39,806 bases of DNA, from contig JAPKEJ010000020.1 of NCBI GenBank assembly GCA_028822155.1, forward strand, positions 1 through 39,806, in the 5' to 3' direction. The DNA is from Porticoccaceae bacterium (GTDB taxonomy: Bacteria; Pseudomonadota; Gammaproteobacteria; Pseudomonadales; Porticoccaceae). Positions 34,755-39,806 of this stretch are shown here, one piece after another. The notes beneath the pieces were generated by a model, which was not told the DNA's origin, did not search any database, and saw only the letters and a list, made by a program, of their open reading frames with translations. Numbering within the stretch: position 1 is the first letter of the stretch; every line of letters starts with the position of its first letter. A program made the position numbers and the translations under genes.

Positions 34755-34796
34755 TCGTCTCTAAAGACGAGTATTTACAAGATACTTGCATAAGTA
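34755..34796. promoter_or_regulatory. Cluster of three inverted repeats, candidate HxlR operator
   Basis: Within 42 bp there are TCGTCT-CTAA-AGACGA (34755-34770), AGTAT-N7-ATACT (34770-34786) and TACTT-GCAT-AAGTA (34783-34796). The last two resemble the TACT-N6/7-AGTA type of site known for HxlR/YodB regulators. A weak promoter for the carotenoid oxygenase (TTGCAT at 34786, CATAGT at 34810) would overlap the third repeat. An HxlR gene lies in the adjacent operon. Regulation of both divergent operons from here is inference. Confidence 0.45.
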
Positions 34797-34841
34797 GACT
34801 GTTTTAAGGCATAGTTTGTCAACGTTTTTGAGGTAAAAGAT

Positions 34842-36347
34842 ATGAGTGGTAATTTTTTTGAAATCACTGAAAAGTGCATTGGGTCCGCACCACTTTTTGA
34901 GGACACGCAAGAGTGGGTCTATGAACTAGATAACCCTTACCTGCATGGGGCCTACGCGCCAACAACTGACGAAATTGCTAGTGAAGACCTTGAAGTGATT
35001 GGCGAATTACCCGATGATTTATTTGGCGCCTACTATCGCAATGGCCCCAATCCTGTTTTTAAACCTAAAACGCTCTACCACCCTTTTGATGGCGATGGCA
35101 TGGTCCATGCTGTTTATATCAGAGACGGCAAAGCATCCTACCGTAATAGCTATATTCATACCGCGGCTTTGCAGCATGAACTGGCCGAGCACAAGGCAGT
35201 ATGGCCGGGCGTTATGGGGCCTTTCGATTTTTCTCTGCCAGACTTTCCTATTAAAGACACCGGCAATACAGATGTCATTGTGTTTAATGGCAAGCTCATA
35301 CCAACTTGGTACAACGCGGGTGTTCCCTATGAAATGAATCCGCTGACCCTGGAAAATAAAGGTGTTTTCGATGTTAAGGGCCGCACTCTTCGTAATATGT
35401 CAGCCCACAGTCATGTTGACTGGAACACTGGCGAATTAATTTTTATGGACTATGGCGATGAAGCGCCTTTTATGACCTACGGCGTTGCCAATCCAGATGG
35501 AACACTTCGACATGAAGTCGCTATAGAGTTACCCGGGCCCAGACTCCCCCACGATATAGGCTTTAGTACCAACTACACCATCCTGCATGATCTGCCTTTT
35601 TTCCATGATCTAGATGTTTTACGCAACCACAATATGCGCGTTCTGCAATTCCACCGAGACATTCCAACACGCTTTGGCATTATTCCACGTTATGGTCAAA
35701 CCGCTGACGTTCGCTGGTTTGAATGTGAGCCCTGCTTTATTTTACACGTATCCAATTGCTGGGAAGAAGGTGATTGGGTCTTTATGGACGGATGCAGGTC
35801 TACGAATCCCATGCCTAATGCAACAAATGAAGATGGTGCTTTGTCACATATGCTGGCCTATATGAGATTGGAGGCTAACAACTACCGCTGGCGATTTAAT
35901 CTAGTCACTGGAGAGGTAAGAGAAGGTGATATTGATGATTTGAATACAGAGTTCAATAAAATCAACCAGATTTACCATGGTGTGAAATCGAAATATGCAT
36001 ACCACCAACGAATCCCACTATTAGAAGAAGGCGGCCATACCCTGCGTTTTAATGGCGTGGTGAAATATAACAACGATACCGGCCAGTCCACTCAATGGGA
36101 CTATGGCGATGGTGTTTACGGTAGCGAAACGCCTTTTGCCCCAGTTAAAGGTGCTAATCGAGAGAGTATGGAGGACCATGGGTACATAATGTCACTAATC
36201 ACCGATAGCAATACGTGGAAATCAGAACTACAAATTTTTGATGCCCAAGATATTGCTCAGGGGCCTATTGCCCGAATAAAAATGCCCCATCGGGTGCCCC
36301 TAGGATTCCATGCATGGTGGAGCCGTGGCGAGGATCTCTGGAAATAA
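34842..36347 (+). CDS. Carotenoid oxygenase (RPE65/lignostilbene dioxygenase family)
   Basis: This is a 501-aa non-heme Fe(II) enzyme with the seven-bladed propeller fold that cleaves a conjugated C=C bond with O2, giving two aldehydes. All four iron-binding histidines can be placed: H189 (SAHSHVDW), H237 (LPHDIGFSTNY), H302 (FILHVSNCWEEGD) and H490 (PLGFHAWW). YRNGPNP (65-71) and FDGDGMVHA (82-90) are further family signatures. Substrate types in the family are carotenoids, apocarotenoids and stilbenes; sequence alone does not decide. ATG 34842 has GAGG at good spacing. The HxlR gene follows after 19 bp on the same strand. The CoA-pathway operon is divergent, so its products could be routed into acid activation. 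Confidence 0.93.
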   Translation: MSGNFFEITEKCIGSAPLFEDTQEWVYELDNPYLHGAYAPTTDEIASEDLEVIGELPDDLFGAYYRNGPNPVFKPKTLYHPFDGDGMVHAVYIRDGKASYRNSYIHTAALQHELAEHKAVWPGVMGPFDFSLPDFPIKDTGNTDVIVFNGKLIPTWYNAGVPYEMNPLTLENKGVFDVKGRTLRNMSAHSHVDWNTGELIFMDYGDEAPFMTYGVANPDGTLRHEVAIELPGPRLPHDIGFSTNYTILHDLPFFHDLDVLRNHNMRVLQFHRDIPTRFGIIPRYGQTADVRWFECEPCFILHVSNCWEEGDWVFMDGCRSTNPMPNATNEDGALSHMLAYMRLEANNYRWRFNLVTGEVREGDIDDLNTEFNKINQIYHGVKSKYAYHQRIPLLEEGGHTLRFNGVVKYNNDTGQSTQWDYGDGVYGSETPFAPVKGANRESMEDHGYIMSLITDSNTWKSELQIFDAQDIAQGPIARIKMPHRVPLGFHAWWSRGEDLWK

Positions 36348-36366
36348 GCTCTAGGGAACTGACACA

Positions 36367-37281
36367 ATGAAGAATGTACTCAGCACTAAAGCTAGCTCGA
36401 TAAATCGCGCTCTTGATGAAATCGGTGATAAATGGTGTCTTTTGATTATTCAAGAAGTGCTTTGGGGAATTAATACCTTTACTGAAATGTTATCCGCTAC
36501 TGGTGCCTCTCGCGGGGTTTTAAGCGATAGACTCAACTGGCTTCAATCTGTCGACTGTCTCCGAAAAAATCGAGCTAATCCGAACCGGCCCACCTATCAC
36601 ATGACCAAAAAATCTATTGAGCTTTACCATAATGGTTTAATGGCAATGAACTGGGAGCGGAAATATTTCTCGACGCCTGAGTTGGACGCTGTAGCACTAA
36701 TCCATAATCGGTGCGGAAAGGCCTTTTGGCCAATTATGCAATGTGACTACTGCAATCAAGATGTGTACTGCCAAGATGTGTCTTTTATCCCCGGGCCTGG
36801 TGCAGGAAAAGATCAACGAGTGACTAAAACTCGTCGCCGATCTAGCTCAATTCAAAGGGGTGACCTAGGTAAGACCCTCTATAGAAATCTTATAAATTTA
36901 CTGGGTGATCGATGGACTGCAAATCTTGTCGCTCTGGCTTTTCATGGGCTAAAGAGGTTCGACGATTTCCATAAAGAACTACCCGTGGCGACCAACATTC
37001 TTGCCGACAGGCTGAAGTTATTAGTCAATGAAGGGATATTCTGCCAACTTCCCTACCATCAGAGTCCCCTGCGCTATGAATACCACCTTACGGACAAAGG
37101 CCAAGACCTTTTCCCCTATTTTTCAACTCTCTTAGAATGGGGAGATAAGTGGTGTCAAACGAGCAAAGGAGAACCTATGCTGATGCATCATCGTTCATGT
37201 GAGCAATCGCTCAAGACGCAAGTGCGTTGTGACCAATGTGGTGAAACCCTAGTGGCCACTGAAGTTCACTTTAAGCTATGA
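36367..37281 (+). CDS. Tandem HxlR-family transcriptional regulator with repeated Cys motif
   Basis: This 304-aa protein is built from two HxlR winged-helix modules. Module 1 covers about residues 10-100 (EIGDKWCLLII...SRGVLSDRL). Module 2 covers about 170-262 (LLGDRWTANLV...ATNILADRL). After each module comes the same spacing of potential metal ligands, HxxC-x9-CxxC: H113, C116, C126, C129 and H275, C278, C288, C291. HxlR proteins normally have one module of about 110-130 aa and act as dimers, so this looks like a covalent dimer from an internal duplication. Such Cys-rich tails could sense metal, redox state or aldehydes. It lies 19 bp after the carotenoid oxygenase gene and probably controls it. 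Confidence 0.88.
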   Translation: MKNVLSTKASSINRALDEIGDKWCLLIIQEVLWGINTFTEMLSATGASRGVLSDRLNWLQSVDCLRKNRANPNRPTYHMTKKSIELYHNGLMAMNWERKYFSTPELDAVALIHNRCGKAFWPIMQCDYCNQDVYCQDVSFIPGPGAGKDQRVTKTRRRSSSIQRGDLGKTLYRNLINLLGDRWTANLVALAFHGLKRFDDFHKELPVATNILADRLKLLVNEGIFCQLPYHQSPLRYEYHLTDKGQDLFPYFSTLLEWGDKWCQTSKGEPMLMHHRSCEQSLKTQVRCDQCGETLVATEVHFKL

Positions 37282-37282
37282 G

Positions 37283-37903
37283 CTAGCTGGCGACAGCCAC
37301 ACCCCAATAGTTGTAACCTGCAAATTTAGGTGTACTCGGCAAATACATCTCATCCATAGTTTGGATTTGAAAGCCTGCCGAACGAATCAATTCAGGTATA
37401 TTCCGATTTAAATGGCAGCCACCGGCAATTTTTCCCCAGAACGGGTCAATACGGCTCTGCCATTTAGATACTCCGACATCTGGCGCTAAACCATGTTCAC
37501 AGAATATAAGCCTGCCACCGGGTTTTAACACTCTAAGCATTTCCTTATTAGCGCTCAAGGCATCAGGAATCGTGCACATAGTGTAGGTCACCAACACGGT
37601 GTCTACTGAGTCATTGGGTAAGTCCATCTTCTCTGCACCACCGACAATAAAATCTATGGCCAAATTATGCTGATCAGCAGTTTTTTTGGCCATGACATGC
37701 AGCTCTATGGAGGGATCAAGACCAATTATTTTTTCTACCTTGGCTTGATCATAAAAGGGGATATTCAGGCCAGACCCTATGCCCACTTCTAAAATTATCC
37801 CTGAAGCCTGAGGCACGACCTTTTCCCTCTGGTAATTAATAGGCTTTGAACCACACGCACAATTTAAAAAACTGGGTAAGATATATTTATCATATAAACT
37901 CAT
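37283..37903 (-). CDS. Class I SAM-dependent methyltransferase
   Basis: This is a 206-aa Rossmann-fold methyltransferase. The SAM-binding motif I is ILEVGIGSGLNIPFY (37-51), motif II acidic end IIGLDPS, and the post-I block GGAEKMDLPNDSVDTVLVTYTMCTIPD followed by EMLRVLKPGGRLIFCEHG are typical of the UbiE/methyltransferase-11 group. Close relatives methylate phospholipids, thiols or small secondary metabolites. Its stop is one base from the stop of the HxlR gene, so the two genes converge with no room for a terminator. It lies 34 bp downstream of the DUF2237 gene and is probably in the halogenase operon. Confidence 0.9.
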   Translation of the reverse strand: MSLYDKYILPSFLNCACGSKPINYQREKVVPQASGIILEVGIGSGLNIPFYDQAKVEKIIGLDPSIELHVMAKKTADQHNLAIDFIVGGAEKMDLPNDSVDTVLVTYTMCTIPDALSANKEMLRVLKPGGRLIFCEHGLAPDVGVSKWQSRIDPFWGKIAGGCHLNRNIPELIRSAGFQIQTMDEMYLPSTPKFAGYNYWGVAVAS

Positions 37904-37937
37904 TAATCAGCCCTTATTTTTATTATATTAAGTATTG

Positions 37938-38306
37938 TTAGTTTAGATCAGTTGCATACTTACGCAAAATATCCATGGGCACAATCTTAAGCGCCTGACT
38001 ATTGGTTCGCTTTAGGTGAACTTTTGGCGCAAAACCAGCCTCATGAGCTTCAAGCCAACGACTCACACATAAGCACCAAGATTGCCCAGCAACTAAACCC
38101 GGGAATTCAAGCTCAGGTCTCGGTGTTGATAAATCGTTGCCTTGGGACTGAGAAAAAACCAAAAAATCATCAGTAATCAATGCACAGATAGTGTGCGAGC
38201 CTCGATCATATTTAGTCGTATTGCAAAACCCATCGCGGAAATAACCAGTGATGGGATAATTGCAGCACTCTTCAATGGGTTCACCAAATACATTGGTTTG
38301 ATTCAC
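37938..38306 (-). CDS. DUF2237 family protein
   Basis: This is a 122-aa protein of the DUF2237 family. NVFGEPIEECC at the start, GYFRDGFCNT, DRGSHTICALITDDFL, SQGNDLSTPRPE, FPGLVAGQSWCLCVSRW and the KIVPMDILRKYA end match the family along its whole length. The function is unknown; conserved Cys and His suggest metal or redox chemistry. The frame opens from a TTG at 38345 that overlaps the halogenase gene, but GTG 38306 has GGGAG six bases upstream and matches the family N-terminus. That start leaves a 17-bp gap after the halogenase stop. It is probably co-transcribed between the halogenase and methyltransferase genes. Confidence 0.88.
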   Translation of the reverse strand: MNQTNVFGEPIEECCNYPITGYFRDGFCNTTKYDRGSHTICALITDDFLVFSQSQGNDLSTPRPELEFPGLVAGQSWCLCVSRWLEAHEAGFAPKVHLKRTNSQALKIVPMDILRKYATDLN

Positions 38307-38323
38307 TTGATTCTCCCGAATGA

Positions 38324-39805
38324 TTAAAGTGGTTTTGCCTGACAATATTGATTCAAAAATTGTTGATGCGTAGGTAATTGCCCGACGACCTGATCAACCA
38401 TGGCTTTATTAGTTTTCAAGAACCGTTCTAGCTCAGCATCACTCATCATATCAACGATAGGATGGTACTGCTCTGGCATTAGACCTTGGCCCAGCATAAC
38501 CTGAGTCCAACTGTTTTCACCAAAAACATCTCCTTCCTCCTGAAACACACGTCCTGATTGTTTAAATAATCTTAGGCGATGATCTAAGGAGTCAGGGATA
38601 TCCATTGTTTTGCACTGTCTCCAAAAAGCAGTATCGCTTCGCTCCGTCACGTGGTAGTGCATGATAATAAAATCACGAATAAAGTTATATTCATCACTCA
38701 TTTGACGATTAAATTCATCACGGTCAGCATCCGTTATGCCTGTCTGCGGAAACATCTGCATTAAACGAATGATCCCGCGCTGAATAAGGTGAATACTGGT
38801 GCTCTCTAAGGGTTCTAAAAAGCCTCCAGCGAGCCCCAGGGCGACACAGTTTTTGCTCCATTGTGTTTTTCTTTGACCGGTGCGAAACTTAATCACTCGA
38901 GGTGTCGTTAAGGTTTCACCTTCCACATTATTTAGCAAAAACTGTGTTGCTTCATCATCACTCATATATTGGCTACTGAAGACCAATCCGTTCCCCACGC
39001 GAGACTGTAAGGGAATCCGCCATTGCCAACCGCAATCTCTGGCGATAGATCGAGTATAGGGAATGGGCGATGAGACCGATGCCGTCTGCACCGCGATAGC
39101 ACTGTCACAGGGCAACCAGTGCGACCAGTCTTCATACTCGACACCCAGAGTCTGGTCGATCAACAAGGCTGAAAACCCAGAGCAATCAATAAATAGATCA
39201 CCATCTATCATCAACTCTGAATCCAAAACAACACTTTGAATATTCCCATCACTAGCTTGGTTGACCTTAACAATCTTTCCTTCCTTACGAAGAACGCCAC
39301 TCTCTTCGGCGATTCTCCGCAAAAATTTAGCATATAAACTGGCATCAATATGATAGGCATAATTCAAGCTATTCTGCTTGAGAAGACCAAATTTGTTAGC
39401 TTTTGCCGCCATTAATTCAGGGGAGTAATGGCTATATTCTTCACTGAAACCTAAAGCTTTTCCTTTGAGCCAAAAATGTTGGAACCCTGCAGCCCAACAT
39501 GATTTCCCTGTATATCCAAAGGCATGAATATAATCCTCTCCTTTATTTTTCCAACTTTCAAAGGAAATACCAAGTTTAATGGTGCCCTGCACCTCGGAAA
39601 GAAACTCTGCTTCATTGATTTTTAGCAGTTGATGTAGGGCAAAAAAAGTAGGAATAGTTGCCTCTCCAACGCCCACAGTCCCTATTTCATCGGATTCAAT
39701 CAAAGTGATATCAAGATCTCTACCAATTAACCTTGATATAGACGCCGCAGCCATCCAACCTGCTGTACCACCACCGACGATGACAACTTTTTTTACCTTT
39801 GTAGA
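38324..39805 (-). CDS. Flavin-dependent tryptophan-halogenase family protein, N-terminus cut by window edge
   Basis: 493 residues are visible and the frame is still open at the right edge, so the true start lies beyond it. The FAD-binding GGGTAGWMAA is complete, so only a few N-terminal codons are missing. Family hallmarks are GVGEATIP, the conserved Lys in GTIKLGISFESW (the catalytic Lys79 of PrnA), WQWRIP (the WxWxIP halogenase motif) and FLEPLESTSIHLIQ with the catalytic Glu. All residues expected of an active FADH2-dependent halogenase are present. Many marine bacteria carry several such paralogues next to TonB receptors; the natural substrate is usually unknown. DUF2237 and methyltransferase genes follow directly. 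Confidence 0.93.
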   Translation of the reverse strand, partial: STKVKKVVIVGGGTAGWMAAASISRLIGRDLDITLIESDEIGTVGVGEATIPTFFALHQLLKINEAEFLSEVQGTIKLGISFESWKNKGEDYIHAFGYTGKSCWAAGFQHFWLKGKALGFSEEYSHYSPELMAAKANKFGLLKQNSLNYAYHIDASLYAKFLRRIAEESGVLRKEGKIVKVNQASDGNIQSVVLDSELMIDGDLFIDCSGFSALLIDQTLGVEYEDWSHWLPCDSAIAVQTASVSSPIPYTRSIARDCGWQWRIPLQSRVGNGLVFSSQYMSDDEATQFLLNNVEGETLTTPRVIKFRTGQRKTQWSKNCVALGLAGGFLEPLESTSIHLIQRGIIRLMQMFPQTGITDADRDEFNRQMSDEYNFIRDFIIMHYHVTERSDTAFWRQCKTMDIPDSLDHRLRLFKQSGRVFQEEGDVFGENSWTQVMLGQGLMPEQYHPIVDMMSDAELERFLKTNKAMVDQVVGQLPTHQQFLNQYCQAKPL

Positions 39806-39806
39806 A

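Noticed and set aside
38307..38345. TTG start for the DUF2237 gene overlapping the halogenase stop
   Set aside because: GTG 38306 has GGGAG at good spacing and fits the family N-terminus.
1..39806. CRISPR array, IS element, prophage or defence system
   Set aside because: No regularly spaced repeats, terminal inverted repeats with a transposase, phage genes or recognisable defence genes are visible.

Overview
The window reads as chromosomal DNA of a gammaproteobacterium. The gene repertoire (BaiN-like flavoprotein followed by DUF1415, YlqF GTPase, penicillin-acylase tail, RPE65-type carotenoid oxygenase, tryptophan halogenase, many acyl-CoA genes) and a mid-40s GC content judged by eye recall marine Cellvibrionales-type bacteria such as Spongiibacteraceae or Porticoccaceae. 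That placement is from memory of gene content, not from a search. I see no rRNA, tRNA, CRISPR array, transposase or phage gene.

Layout. 1-3068 is ordinary housekeeping: an acylase tail, the ribosome-assembly GTPase RbgA/YlqF, and a convergent DUF1415/flavoprotein pair. 3069-3606 is a gene graveyard holding two short opposed fragments and a palindrome in front of an MFS transporter. 4851-10103 carries a hemolysin-III membrane protein, an exported alpha/beta hydrolase, an Old Yellow Enzyme homologue, a hot-dog thioesterase and a class III CoA transferase. The CoA transferase appears to begin at an ATT codon behind a perfect AGGAGG. 10240-15889 is an exported module: a large metzincin-type metalloprotease diverging from a di-heme peroxidase that overlaps a parallel beta-helix/cytochrome c fusion protein.

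15906-20812 is a tight five-gene minus-strand operon: SDR, zinc-independent MDR reductase, lipoprotein carboxylesterase, hot-dog thioesterase, GST-like protein. 21046-24632 has smaller envelope and redox genes: a cysteine-free glutaredoxin-fold protein, a Bax-like lipoprotein, a Tat-signal miniprotein, a His-rich DUF4399 protein and a serine beta-lactamase-like hydrolase. 24652-27668 holds a second MFS transporter and an S41 lipoprotein protease.

27811-37281 is the most coherent catabolic island. A carotenoid oxygenase and a double-domain HxlR regulator run on the plus strand. Divergent to them is a tight minus-strand operon of FMN-dependent NMO-type oxidoreductase, acyl-CoA synthetase, SCP2-type thiolase, second thiolase and gamma-glutamyltransferase. 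The shared 182-bp promoter region carries three inverted repeats that are candidate HxlR operators. A simple reading, which is inference, is oxidative cleavage of a conjugated C=C substrate, CoA activation of the acid product, and thiolytic degradation under HxlR control. The right edge has a SAM methyltransferase, a DUF2237 protein and a flavin-dependent tryptophan-halogenase homologue that runs off the window.
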